Source: Gammaproteobacteria bacterium UBA7803 (lineage in GTDB: Bacteria; Pseudomonadota; Gammaproteobacteria; Pseudomonadales; Azotimanducaceae). From it: a stretch of 64,000 nucleotides of DNA. Position numbers and translations under genes: made by a program. A model generated the notes under the pieces. The model made no database searches, was not told the DNA's origin, and saw only the letters and a list, made by a program, of their open reading frames with translations. Below, piece by piece: positions 9,321 through 17,476 of this stretch; position 1 is the first letter of the stretch, and every line of letters starts with the position of its first letter. The stretch covers positions 30,118-94,117 of the forward strand of contig DLCH01000005.1 of assembly GCA_002480525.1 (NCBI GenBank), in the 5' to 3' direction.

Positions 9321-9388
9321 CGTAGGAGCGGCCTCCCGGCCGCGATTGTCCGGGCCATCCAGATCGCGGCCGGGAGGCCGCTCCTACG
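9321..9388. repeat. REP-like inverted repeat, family A
   Basis: Perfect 26-base arms (9321-9346 and 9363-9388) begin CGTAGGAGCGGCCTCCCGGC, with a 16-base gap. Each arm also holds a small hairpin, GCGGCC-TCCC-GGCCGC. It sits between the divergent gyrA and mtaD genes, so it separates their promoters rather than ending a transcript. Confidence 0.95.
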
Positions 9389-9412
9389 GGGTCATCGGGA
9401 GGCGTGGCCCTG

Positions 9413-9418
9413 TATAAT
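9413..9418 (+). promoter_or_regulatory. -10 box for mtaD, possibly leaderless
   Basis: A consensus TATAAT ends six bases before the ATG at 9425, which places the likely transcription start on or next to the start codon. No Shine-Dalgarno is visible. Confidence 0.45.
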
Positions 9419-9424
9419 CCGCCG

Positions 9425-10744
9425 ATGGCGAAACAGGACTGCGATCAGATCATCGACGCCCGCTGGGTGCTGCCCGTGGCGCCGGTCAACGAGGCGCTCG
9501 AGGAGGCCAGCGTGGCGGTCGGCGACGGCCGGATCCGCGCGGTGGGCCCGCGGGAGGCGGTGCACGCCGCCTGGCAGGCGCCGACGGTGTGCCGGCTGCC
9601 GGACCACGCCCTGCTGCCGGGGCTGGTGAACGCCCACGGCCATGCCGCCATGACCCTGCTGCGCGGCTTCGCCGAGGACGCGCCGCTGGCGGAATGGCTG
9701 AGCCAGCACATCTGGCCGCTGGAGGCCCGCCTGGTGAGCGAGGCGTTCGTCCGGGACGGCACCCGGCTGGCGGCGGCGGAGATGATCCGCAGCGGCACCA
9801 CCTGCTACTCGGACATGTACTTCTTCCCCGAGGTCAGCGCCGCCGTGGCCCGGGAGGCGGGCCTGCGCTGCCAGGCCGTGTTCCCGATCGTGCCCTTTCC
9901 CAACGCCTGGAGCGACGGTGTCGACGACGCCCTGCACAAGGGCATGGCCCTGCACGACACCTACCGGGAGCACCCGCTGGTCACCGTCGCCTTCGGCCCC
10001 CACGCCGCCTACAGCGTCGACCGGCCCGACCTGGAGCGCATCCGCACCTACGCCGACGAACTGGAGGCGCCGGTCCAGATCCACCTGCACGAGACCGCCG
10101 CCGAGGTGGCGGACGCCCGGGCCGAACACGGCGTGAGCTGGATCGGCCTGCTCGACCAGCTCGGGCTGCTCACCCCGCGGCTGCAGGCGGTCCACGTCAC
10201 CCAGGCCGACGCCGACGAGATCGCCGCCCTGGCTCAGGGCGGGGTCAGCGTGGTGCACTGCCCGCACTCGAATCTCAAACTGGCCAGCGGCATCTGCCCG
10301 GTCGCCACGCTCCACGACGCCGGCATCAACGTCGCCCTGGGCACCGACGGCGCCGCCTCGAACAACACCCTGGACGTGCTGGCCGAGGCCCGGCTGGCGA
10401 GCCTGCTGGCCAAGATCTCCACCGGCGACACCCGGCGGCTGCCGGAGGCCCGGGCGCTGGAGATGGCGACCCTGGGCGGCGCCCGGGCGCTGGGCCGGGA
10501 GGCCGAGATCGGCTCCCTGGAGGCCGGCAAGCTGGCCGACATGATCGCCGTGGATCTTGGCGCCGCGCGTTTCCAGCCCGTCTACGACCCCACCTCGGCG
10601 CTCATTCACGGGGCGGCCGGCAGCGCGGTGAGCCACGTCTGGGTCGGCGGCCGCGCACTGCTGTACGATCGCGCCCTCATGACCCTGGACGAACCCGCCG
10701 CCATCGCCGCCGCCGCGGCCTGGCTGGAACAGGTGAGGAACTGA
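9425..10744 (+). CDS. mtaD: TRZ/ATZ-family 5'-methylthioadenosine/S-adenosylhomocysteine deaminase
   Basis: An amidohydrolase of about 439 residues, likely deaminating 5'-methylthioadenosine or S-adenosylhomocysteine in purine and methionine salvage. Metal-binding motifs are visible: LPGLVNAHGHAAM, QIHLHETAAEV, VHCPHSNLKLASG and LGTDGAASNNT. Position next to ubiG and yciK matches the PA3170-type deaminase of Pseudomonas as I remember it. An in-frame GTG at 9404 exists, but it lies upstream of the TATAAT, so the ATG at 9425 is preferred. The exact substrate is inferred from the family. Confidence 0.88.
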   Translation: MAKQDCDQIIDARWVLPVAPVNEALEEASVAVGDGRIRAVGPREAVHAAWQAPTVCRLPDHALLPGLVNAHGHAAMTLLRGFAEDAPLAEWLSQHIWPLEARLVSEAFVRDGTRLAAAEMIRSGTTCYSDMYFFPEVSAAVAREAGLRCQAVFPIVPFPNAWSDGVDDALHKGMALHDTYREHPLVTVAFGPHAAYSVDRPDLERIRTYADELEAPVQIHLHETAAEVADARAEHGVSWIGLLDQLGLLTPRLQAVHVTQADADEIAALAQGGVSVVHCPHSNLKLASGICPVATLHDAGINVALGTDGAASNNTLDVLAEARLASLLAKISTGDTRRLPEARALEMATLGGARALGREAEIGSLEAGKLADMIAVDLGAARFQPVYDPTSALIHGAAGSAVSHVWVGGRALLYDRALMTLDEPAAIAAAAAWLEQVRN

Positions 10745-10748
10745 AGCC

Positions 10749-11447
10749 ATGACCGTGAACGTCGACCAGTCGGAAATCGCCAAGTTCGAGGCCCTGGCCA
10801 GCCGCTGGTGGGATCCGGAAGGCGACTTCCGGCCGCTGCACGACATCAACCCGGCCCGGGTCGAATACATTCAGGCGCGAGCCGACCTGGCGGCCGGGCC
10901 GCTGGTGGACGTGGGCTGCGGCGGCGGCATTCTCAGCGAGAGCCTGGCCCGGGCCGGCGCCACGGTGACCGGCATCGACATGGCCGAAGCGCCCCTGTCG
11001 GTGGCGCGGCTGCACGCGCTGGACACCGGCGTCGAGGTGGAATACCTGGCCACCACCGCCGAGCAGCTCGCCGCCGAGCGCCCCGGCGGCTACGCCACGC
11101 TGACCTGCCTGGAGATGCTCGAGCACGTGCCCGACTACCCGTCGACGGTGCAGGCCTGCGCCGACCTGGTGGCGCCGGGCGGCCAGCTCTTCTTCTCGAC
11201 CATCAACCGCAACCCCAAGTCCTACCTGATGGCCGTGGTCGGCGCCGAGTACGTCCTCGGCCTGCTGCCCAAGGGCACCCACGACTACGGCAAGTTCATC
11301 CGGCCCCACGAGCTGGCCGACGCGGTGCGCCGGGCGGGCCTGGTCGTCCAGGACGTGCGGGGCATGCGCTACAATCCGTTCACCCGCAACTGCACCCTGT
11401 GCGACGACGTCGACGTCAACTATCTCCTGCATGCCAGCAAACCCTGA
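10749..11447 (+). CDS. ubiG: Bifunctional ubiquinone O-methyltransferase
   Basis: SAM-dependent enzyme catalysing the two O-methylations of ubiquinone biosynthesis. The 232-residue protein has the SAM motif LVDVGCGGGILSESLA, a hallmark N-terminus with FEALASRWWDPEGDFRPLH, and TINRNPKSY. The start lies four bases after mtaD with an AGGA SD, and the end overlaps yciK by 17 bases, so the three genes look like one operon. In Pseudomonas the phosphatase gene mupP lies between ubiG and yciK; it is missing here. Confidence 0.96.
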   Translation: MTVNVDQSEIAKFEALASRWWDPEGDFRPLHDINPARVEYIQARADLAAGPLVDVGCGGGILSESLARAGATVTGIDMAEAPLSVARLHALDTGVEVEYLATTAEQLAAERPGGYATLTCLEMLEHVPDYPSTVQACADLVAPGGQLFFSTINRNPKSYLMAVVGAEYVLGLLPKGTHDYGKFIRPHELADAVRRAGLVVQDVRGMRYNPFTRNCTLCDDVDVNYLLHASKP

Positions 11448-12240
11448 CTATCCCGAGCTCACCGCCGGCCGCGAGCACTGGCGCTACCTGCCCGACCCGG
11501 ACTGCCTGAAGGACCGGGTCATCCTGGTCACCGGCGCCGGCGACGGCATCGGCCGCGCGGCCGCGAAGACCTTCGCCTGCCACGGCGCCCACGTGATCCT
11601 GCTGGGCCGCACCCGGGAGAAGCTGGAGGCGGTGTTCGACTGGATCACGGCCCGCACCGACACCCGGCCGGTGATCGTGCCCTGCGACCTCGAGGCGCTG
11701 AACGACGAGGCCAGCCAGGCGCTGGTGGCAGCCATCGACGGCGAGTTCGGCCAGCTCCACGGCGTGCTGCACAACGCCTCGCTGCTGGGCCTGCGGGTGC
11801 CCATCGCCCACTACGACACCCACCAGTGGGCCCGGGTGATGCAGGTGAACGTCAACGCCCAGTTCCTGCTGACCCGGGATCTGCTCGGCCTGCTGGAGGC
11901 CAGCGGCGACGCCTCGGTGGTGTTCACCTCGTCCAGCGTCGGCCGCCAGGGACGGGCCTACTGGGGCGCCTACGCGGTGTCCAAGTTCGCCACCGAAGGG
12001 CTGTGCCAGGTGCTCGCCGACGAGCACGAGCACGCCGGCATGATCCGCTTCAACTCCCTCAATCCCGGCGCCACCCGCACCGGCATGCGGGCGGCCGCCT
12101 ACCCGGCGGAAAACCCCGCCCAGGTGGCCACCGCCGAATCGCGTATGGACATCTATCTGTACCTGTTCGAGGCCGCCTCCCGGCACGTCAACGGCGCCGC
12201 CCTGGATGCCCGCGACTGGCCCGGACCGACGGATTCCTGA
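11431..12240 (+). CDS. yciK: YciK-family short-chain dehydrogenase/reductase
   Basis: A 269-residue classical SDR with the cofactor motif VTGAGDGIGRAAA, the NASLLG segment and the active-site tetrad residues in TSSSVGRQGRAYWGAYAVSKFA (Ser, Tyr and Lys of the YxxxK motif). The N-terminal pre-Rossmann stretch ending LKDRVILVTGAG is typical of YciK. The physiological substrate of this family is not established. It overlaps ubiG and is the last gene of the short operon. Confidence 0.9.
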   Translation: MPANPDYPELTAGREHWRYLPDPDCLKDRVILVTGAGDGIGRAAAKTFACHGAHVILLGRTREKLEAVFDWITARTDTRPVIVPCDLEALNDEASQALVAAIDGEFGQLHGVLHNASLLGLRVPIAHYDTHQWARVMQVNVNAQFLLTRDLLGLLEASGDASVVFTSSSVGRQGRAYWGAYAVSKFATEGLCQVLADEHEHAGMIRFNSLNPGATRTGMRAAAYPAENPAQVATAESRMDIYLYLFEAASRHVNGAALDARDWPGPTDS

Positions 12241-12348
12241 CGCCCCGAGCGCCGGAATATTGACGCCGTCGACTCGTTGACGCAGGCCCCGGCCGGCCGC
12301 CTGATCGCAACCGCTTGTTTTAAAAAGGTTTTCTCAAATTGCCGAAAG

Positions 12349-12364
12349 TGGCACGAATTTCGCT
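12349..12364 (+). promoter_or_regulatory. Sigma-54-like promoter
   Basis: TGGCACGAATTTCGCT matches the -24/-12 consensus (TGGCAC-N5-TTGCW) with one mismatch and keeps the invariant GG-N10-GC spacing. It is upstream of, and points into, the degenerate GGDEF gene whose ATG is 85 bases away. Confidence 0.5.
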
Positions 12365-12448
12365 GCCTACCGGGGCGCAGATCCCGGAACAGCGCGCGGG
12401 GCGTTCATCCGCCCGAGCGCGGCAACGACCACAGAGGACAACGGCGAA

Positions 12449-13324
12449 ATGATGTCGATCACCAACCTGCAGCAAGCGGATTCGCCCCGCCACCTGGCCC
12501 TCGATCAGGCCCTCGCGCTGGTGCAGAACCTGCACCGGCACCTGGACACCGAGACGCTGGTCGACACCCTCTGGCAGCAGGCGGCCGCGCTCGCCCAGGC
12601 CAGCGGACTGCGCTACCGGCACCCGGACCACGGCCTGGACATCGATCTCGGCGACGGGCCCCACTCGGCGAGCTACACCCTGACCCATCAGGGCGCAGAG
12701 CTGGGCGAGCTGGTGTTCCGCTTCCGCAGCCGGGTGGACGAAGCCGCCCTAGCCCGGGCCGAGGACCTGCTGGCGCTGGCCATGCCGGCGCTGCGCAACG
12801 CGCTGATTCATCACCAGGCCCGTCAGCGCGCCGCCCACGCCGAGAACGTGGAGATCCTGGCGTCGGCGCCGCCGGAATCGCGCCTGCGCCGCCGCCCGGC
12901 GGACGCCGTCCGCGACACGGCTTCGGACGACGCGCTGGTGCTGGTGAGCCTGGACGGCTTCGACGAGATCCGCGAGCGCCACGGCGAGACCTGGGCGCAC
13001 ACCCTGATTCACACCATCGGCGAGCAGATCCGCGAGGGGCTGCGGGACGCCGACAGCGTGTTCCAGATCGACGAGGGCCTGCTGGCGGTGCTGCTGCCCC
13101 GCACCAGCGAACCCGCCGCCCTGGACGTGGCCCGCAAGATCCGGGTGCTGATCGCCGGCCTGCACCTGCGCGACGGCCGGGTGACCAGCCAGCTCACCGC
13201 CTGCATGGGGGTGGCCGGCGCCAAGGCCGCCAAGACGCCGGAGGACGTGCTGGACCGCGCCAACGCCGCGCTGGCCGCGGCACGGAACGAAGGCAGCAAC
13301 ACCATTCGCGCCGCGTCGATCTGA
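12449..13324 (+). CDS. Degenerate GGDEF protein, possible cyclic-di-GMP receptor
   Basis: A 291-residue cytoplasmic protein. Residues about 1-130 form an alpha/beta region that may be GAF-like; about 160-290 align with a GGDEF domain (ALVLVSLDGFDEI, LADSVF-type strand, TACMGVAGA, LDRANAALAAAR). The catalytic GGDEF loop is replaced by DEGLL (208-212), so cyclase activity is not expected. The inhibitory-site motif RxxD is kept as RDAD (199-202), which is how enzymatically dead receptors such as PelD bind cyclic-di-GMP. The SD is GAGGA. A role as effector rather than enzyme is an inference. Confidence 0.75.
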   Translation: MMSITNLQQADSPRHLALDQALALVQNLHRHLDTETLVDTLWQQAAALAQASGLRYRHPDHGLDIDLGDGPHSASYTLTHQGAELGELVFRFRSRVDEAALARAEDLLALAMPALRNALIHHQARQRAAHAENVEILASAPPESRLRRRPADAVRDTASDDALVLVSLDGFDEIRERHGETWAHTLIHTIGEQIREGLRDADSVFQIDEGLLAVLLPRTSEPAALDVARKIRVLIAGLHLRDGRVTSQLTACMGVAGAKAAKTPEDVLDRANAALAAARNEGSNTIRAASI

Positions 13325-13327
13325 CCT

Positions 13328-13480
13328 CCCTGTAGGAGCGGCCGAACTCCGTTCGGCTTGGCGCTCGCAGAGCGAGCGCACGGCCTCCCGGCCGCGACCG
13401 CGCCGGCAGGCGCGCTGAGCTGATCGATGCTTGTCGGTAGTCCCTGAGAAGATCGCGGCCGGGAGGCCGCTCCTACAGGG
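13328..13480. repeat. Composite REP-like element
   Basis: The outer arms CCCTGTAGGAGCGGCC (13328-13343) and the reverse-complementary copy ending at 13480 are family A boundaries. The left arm is interrupted by two further palindromes: GCCGAAC-TCC-GTTCGGC (13341-13357) and GCGCTCGC-AGA-GCGAGCGC (13361-13379). It lies between the convergent ends of the degenerate GGDEF gene and rluB, and the right arm slightly overlaps the rluB stop. Confidence 0.85.
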
Positions 13481-14582
13481 GGTCGCTGGGGTCCGCGAGG
13501 TTGGGCAGGTCGGGATAGGGCAGCAGCAGCGTTTCTTCCTCGGCGCGCTTGTCGCGACTGACGCGGCGACGCTTCGGCAGGGTCAGCGGCAGCCGCAGCA
13601 GGCGGTAGAGGGTCTTGAGGTCCGCTTCGCCGAGTTCCCGCAGCCGGCCGTTGCGCAGGGTGGACGGCAGGATCACCGGACCGTAGCGCACCCGCTTCAG
13701 CCGGCTGACCATCAGGCCCATGGCCTCGAACAGGCGCCGCACCTCCCGGTTCCGTCCTTCCAGCAATACCACGTGGTACCAGTGGTTGGCCCCGGAGCCG
13801 TTGAAGTAGCGCACGTCGCTGAACGCCAGGTGCTCGCCGTCCACGTCGACACCTTCCCGCAGCGCGGCGATCTGGCCGTCGTCGAGCCGGCCGTTCACCC
13901 GCACCGCGTACTCCCGGTCGAGGCCGGTGGAAGGATGCATCATGCGGTGCGCCAGAGCGCCATCGTTGGTGAGCAGCAGCAGGCCGGCCGTCTGCACGTC
14001 GAGCCGGCCGATGGAGATCCAGCGCCCGCTCCGCAGCGGCGGCAGATCGTCGAACACGGTGCGCCGGCCCTCGGGATCCTTGCGCGTGCAGATGACGCCG
14101 GCCTGCTTGTTCAGGACCAGCACGCGGCAGCCGTCCGCCGGCGCCCGGGACAGGGGGCGCCCGTCCACGGCCAGGGACGCGCCGGGGCCGATGCGCTGGC
14201 CGAGGTGGGCCGGCTCGCCGTCGACCGTGACGCGGCCGTCGGCGATCCACTGCTCCATCTCGCGCCGGGAGCCGAGGCCGAGCTCGGCGAGAACCTTGTG
14301 CAGCTTTTCCGCCGGCTCGCTGCCGGCCGGCGCCTGCGCCTCAGCGGCGCTGGGTCGGGAGGCGGACGACCTCCGCCGAGGCGGGGTTCTCGTCCGCTGC
14401 TTCGTCGCCGCCTTCCGACGCGTCGTCGGCGTCGGCGAATCCTCCGGCGTCGTCCGGCCCGTCGGCTTGCGCGTCCTGGCGGTCGGCTTCGCCTTCCCCC
14501 GTTTCGTGGCCGTCGCCGGCGTCGTCTTCCTGGAGCGCGGCTCCGGCCGACTGCCCGGCCGTTTCGTCTTCCGCTCCGGCAT
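13473..14582 (-). CDS. rluB: 23S rRNA pseudouridine synthase RluB with a long basic N-terminus overlapping scpB
   Basis: Makes pseudouridine in helix 89-region 23S rRNA (position 2605 in E. coli). The 369-residue protein has about 90 basic, disordered residues (start MPERKTKRPG), an S4 domain (EKLHKVLAELGLGSRREME), and the RsuA/RluB catalytic core with GRLDVQTAGLLLLTNDG, which holds the catalytic Asp. The basic region contains no Met, Val or Leu, so no ATG, GTG or TTG exists after the scpB stop. The ATG at 14582 (GGAG SD, 10-base spacing) is therefore the only normal start, and the gene must overlap scpB by 242 bases. A CTG inside the S4 domain is the sole alternative. Confidence 0.9.
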   Translation of the reverse strand: MPERKTKRPGSRPEPRSRKTTPATATKRGKAKPTARTRKPTGRTTPEDSPTPTTRRKAATKQRTRTPPRRRSSASRPSAAEAQAPAGSEPAEKLHKVLAELGLGSRREMEQWIADGRVTVDGEPAHLGQRIGPGASLAVDGRPLSRAPADGCRVLVLNKQAGVICTRKDPEGRRTVFDDLPPLRSGRWISIGRLDVQTAGLLLLTNDGALAHRMMHPSTGLDREYAVRVNGRLDDGQIAALREGVDVDGEHLAFSDVRYFNGSGANHWYHVVLLEGRNREVRRLFEAMGLMVSRLKRVRYGPVILPSTLRNGRLRELGEADLKTLYRLLRLPLTLPKRRRVSRDKRAEEETLLLPYPDLPNLADPSDPL

Positions 14583-15282
14583 CGTCTGTGGACTCCGTGT
14601 CGTCGTCTGCGTCAGCCAGGTCTCCGGCGGCCGCTTCCCAGGCGTCCGCGTCCGGATCGCCCATCAGTTCCGGATGGTCGCGCTCGGCCACCTCCCGGGC
14701 CTCATCGGCGACCTCCTCGATGACCAGCGGCTCGACCAGCGAGCGGATCTCCGCCAGCGGCGGGAGCTGATCCAGGCTCTTCAGGTCGAAATAGTCGAGA
14801 AATTCCCTGGTGGTGCCGTACAGGCTCGGCTTGCCGGGCACCTCGCGCTGCCCGACGACGCGGATCCAGCCGCGCTCCTGCAGGGTGCGCATGATGTTCT
14901 GACTCACCGACACGCCCCGCACCTGCTCGATGTCGCCCCGGGTGACGGGCTGGCGGTAGGCGATCAGCGCCAGGGTCTCCAGCAGCGCCCGGGAGTAGCG
15001 CGGCGGCTTCTCCTCCCACAGCCGGCTGACCCACTCGGCGAGTTCCTGGCGCACCTGGTAGCGGTATCCGGACGCCACCCGCTTCAGCTCGTAGCCGCGG
15101 CCCTCCGCCTCGGCTTCCAGGGTCTTCAGGGTGTCCCGGATCTGGCCCCGCCCCTCCTCGGAATCGAGCTCGTGATGGGCGAACAGCTTGGTGAGATCGT
15201 TGACGGTGAGCGGGCCGTCGGCGGCCATCAGCGCCGCCTCGACGATCTGCTTGAGCTTGCCGCTGTCGATCAGGTCCGCCAC
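14341..15282 (-). CDS. scpB: Segregation and condensation protein B with acidic tail
   Basis: A kleisin-associated winged-helix subunit of the SMC-ScpAB condensin-like complex. Residues 1-190 are the conserved paired winged helices (KLKQIVEAALMAADGPLT, ALLETLALIAYRQPVTR, RGVSVSQNIMRTL, YGTTREFLDYFDL). Residues about 205-305 form an Asp/Glu/Ala-rich tail absent from typical ScpB of about 200 residues. The last 80 codons are also the start of rluB in another frame. The start is GTG at 15282, one base after the scpA stop. Confidence 0.93.
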   Translation of the reverse strand: MADLIDSGKLKQIVEAALMAADGPLTVNDLTKLFAHHELDSEEGRGQIRDTLKTLEAEAEGRGYELKRVASGYRYQVRQELAEWVSRLWEEKPPRYSRALLETLALIAYRQPVTRGDIEQVRGVSVSQNIMRTLQERGWIRVVGQREVPGKPSLYGTTREFLDYFDLKSLDQLPPLAEIRSLVEPLVIEEVADEAREVAERDHPELMGDPDADAWEAAAGDLADADDDTESTDDAGAEDETAGQSAGAALQEDDAGDGHETGEGEADRQDAQADGPDDAGGFADADDASEGGDEAADENPASAEVVRLPTQRR

Positions 15283-15283
15283 G

Positions 15284-16129
15284 TCAGGCTCCGTCCACGG
15301 CGGTCATGCGGCCGCGCACGTAGATGGGCGCGAAGGCGCCGTTCTGGACGAGCTCGACCAGGGACTCCCGCAGCAGCTCGAGCAGTGCCAGAAAGGTCAC
15401 CACGACCCCCATGCGGCCTTCCTTGACGTCGAACAGCGTGCCGAACCCGACGAAGTCGGTGGCGGAGTTGACCCGCTGCAGCACGTCGCTCATGCGCTCC
15501 CGCACGGACAGCGGCTCCAGGGTGACCTGGTGATGCTGGAACATCTCGGCGCGGCGCAGCACCTGGGCCAGGGCCGTCAGCACCTCCTTGAGATCCACCT
15601 CCGGGTCGGCGTGCTGGCGCACCAGCTCCGGGCGCTCGGCATGCACCGGATAGATGTCGCGCTCGAGCCGCGGCAGCTCGTCGAGGTTCTCCGCGGCGGT
15701 CTTGATCTGCTCGTACTCCTGCAGCCGGCGGATCAGCTCGGCGCGGGGATCGTCCTCGTCCTCCTCGTCGCTCACCGGCCGCGGCAGCAGCATGCGCGAC
15801 TTGATCTCCGCCAGCATGGCGGCCATGACCAGGTACTCGCCGGCCAGCTCGAGCTGCATGGCCTTCATCAGCTCCACGTAGGCCATGTACTGCTCGGTGA
15901 TCTCGGCCACCTTGATGTCGAGGATGTCCAGATTCTCGCGCCGGATGAGGTAGAGCAGCAGGTCGAGGGGCCCCTCGAAGGTCTCGAGGAACACCTCGAG
16001 CGCCTCGGGCGGAATGTAGAGGTCGGTGGGCAGCTCGCGCACCGCCTCGCCACGCACCAGGGCGATGGTCTCCTGGGCGCTGTCCTGCTGACGGATCTCG
16101 TGCAGCCTCGGTCGCTGGGCGGGATTCAT
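15284..16129 (-). CDS. scpA: Segregation and condensation protein A (kleisin)
   Basis: Kleisin that bridges SMC heads in chromosome condensation. The 281-residue protein carries the family core LEVFLETFEGPLDLLLYLIRRENLDILDI, cited here by its ends (about residues 46-76), followed by MAAMLAEIKSRMLLP and a C-terminal winged helix with VVTFLALLELLRESLV. The first 40 residues are an extension relative to shorter homologues. The ATG at 16129 was chosen because upstream sequence in this frame is antisense-like shadow of trpS. scpA and scpB are adjacent, as is usual. Confidence 0.93.
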   Translation of the reverse strand: MNPAQRPRLHEIRQQDSAQETIALVRGEAVRELPTDLYIPPEALEVFLETFEGPLDLLLYLIRRENLDILDIKVAEITEQYMAYVELMKAMQLELAGEYLVMAAMLAEIKSRMLLPRPVSDEEDEDDPRAELIRRLQEYEQIKTAAENLDELPRLERDIYPVHAERPELVRQHADPEVDLKEVLTALAQVLRRAEMFQHHQVTLEPLSVRERMSDVLQRVNSATDFVGFGTLFDVKEGRMGVVVTFLALLELLRESLVELVQNGAFAPIYVRGRMTAVDGA

Positions 16130-16176
16130 GTCTGTCGTGTTCCCCTCGGGTTCGCGTCCTTCAGGCGGACGCGCGG

Positions 16177-17391
16177 TCACTTGTACGAAATGCCGATGGC
16201 CGAGCGCACGGCGTCGAGGGTCTCCCTGGCCGCATCGCGCGCTTTTTCCGCCCCTTCCAGCAGGATGGACTGTACCAGATCGGGGTCCTGCTCGAACTGC
16301 TCGGCCCGGCTGCGCATGGTCGCCTGCTCTTCGTTGATGGCGTCGATCAGCGGCTTCTTGCAGTCCAGGCAGCCGATGCCGGCGCTGCGGCAGCCTTTGG
16401 CCGCCCAGGTCCGCGTGTCCTCGTCCGAATAGATCTCGTGCAGCGAGAACACCGGACAGACGTCCGGGTTGCCGGGGTCGCTGCGGCGGACCCTGGCCGG
16501 GTCCGTCTTCATGGTGCGCACCTTCTCCTCCACGGATTCCGGCGCTTCCCGCAGGCTGATGGTGTTGTGATAGGACTTCGACATCTTCTCGCCGTCGAGG
16601 CCAGGCACCTTGGCCTGGGGGGTCAGCAGGGCCTGGGGCTCCGGCAGGATGATCCGCCCGCCGCCCTCGAGGTAGCCGAACAGGCGCTCCCGGTCGCCGA
16701 TGGACAGGTTCTGCTGCTCGGAGAGCAGCGCCCGGGCCCGCTCGAGGGCCTCGGCATCGCCCTGCTCCAGGTATCGGCGGCGCAGATCCCGGTACATTTT
16801 GGAAGCTTTCTTGCCCATCTTGGCGACGGCCGCCTCGGCCTGCTCCTCGAAGCCCGGCTCGCGCCCGTAGATGTGGTTGAAGCGCCGGGCCACCTCCCGG
16901 GTCAGCTCCACGTGGGCGACCTGATCCGCGCCCACGGGCACGTGCCCGGCGCGGTAGACTAGGATGTCCGCCGACTGCAGCAGCGGATAGCCGAGAAAGC
17001 CGTAAGTGGCCAGGTCCCGGTCGTTGAGCTTGGCCTGCTGGTCCTTGTAGCTCGGCACCCGCTCGAGCCAGCTCACCGGCGTGATCATGGACAGCAGCAG
17101 GTGCAGCTCGGCGTGCTCGGGCACCTTGGACTGGACGAACAGGGTCGCCGCGCCGGGATTCACCCCGGCCGCCAGCCAGTCCACCACCGTGGTGAAGGTG
17201 TGCTGCTCGATGTCCTGGGCGTGCTCGTAGTTGGTGGTCAGCGCGTGCCAGTCCGCCACGAAGAAGAAGCACTCGTACTCGTGCTGGAGCTGCACCCAGT
17301 TGCGCAGCACGCCGTGGTAGTGGCCCAGATGGAGGCGCCCGGTGGGGCGCATGCCGGATAGCACCCGGTTGCCGGAGTCGTTACTGCTCAA
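16177..17391 (-). CDS. trpS: Tryptophanyl-tRNA synthetase
   Basis: Charges tRNA-Trp. The class I signatures are RPTGRLHLGHYHG (HIGH) and DGEKMSKSYHN (KMSKS). At 404 residues it is longer than the E. coli enzyme (334) because of an insertion of about 60-70 residues between about 195 and 265, a form also seen in Pseudomonas. The TTG at 17391 is chosen: it has an AAGGTG SD, and a TATAAT at 17422-17427 puts transcription start near 17415. The in-frame TTG at 17415 would be leaderless. It precedes scpA on the same strand. Confidence 0.95.
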   Translation of the reverse strand: MSSNDSGNRVLSGMRPTGRLHLGHYHGVLRNWVQLQHEYECFFFVADWHALTTNYEHAQDIEQHTFTTVVDWLAAGVNPGAATLFVQSKVPEHAELHLLLSMITPVSWLERVPSYKDQQAKLNDRDLATYGFLGYPLLQSADILVYRAGHVPVGADQVAHVELTREVARRFNHIYGREPGFEEQAEAAVAKMGKKASKMYRDLRRRYLEQGDAEALERARALLSEQQNLSIGDRERLFGYLEGGGRIILPEPQALLTPQAKVPGLDGEKMSKSYHNTISLREAPESVEEKVRTMKTDPARVRRSDPGNPDVCPVFSLHEIYSDEDTRTWAAKGCRSAGIGCLDCKKPLIDAINEEQATMRSRAEQFEQDPDLVQSILLEGAEKARDAARETLDAVRSAIGISYK

Positions 17392-17421
17392 AGCAGCACC
17401 TTGTGCAACGTACAAGCGCGC

Positions 17422-17427
17422 ATTATA
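17422..17427 (-). promoter_or_regulatory. -10 box for trpS
   Basis: Consensus TATAAT on the minus strand, giving a predicted leader of about 24 bases that contains the AAGGTG SD of the TTG start at 17391. No good -35 is seen at the usual distance. Confidence 0.45.
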
Positions 17428-17476
17428 GGGTTGCAGGCGTCCAATGTGGGAGGTTCGCGGCCCGGGGATTCGCCCA

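Noticed and set aside
6608..9325. 905-codon plus-strand open frame
   Set aside because: It is antisense to gyrA, and its composition is typical of a GC-rich shadow.
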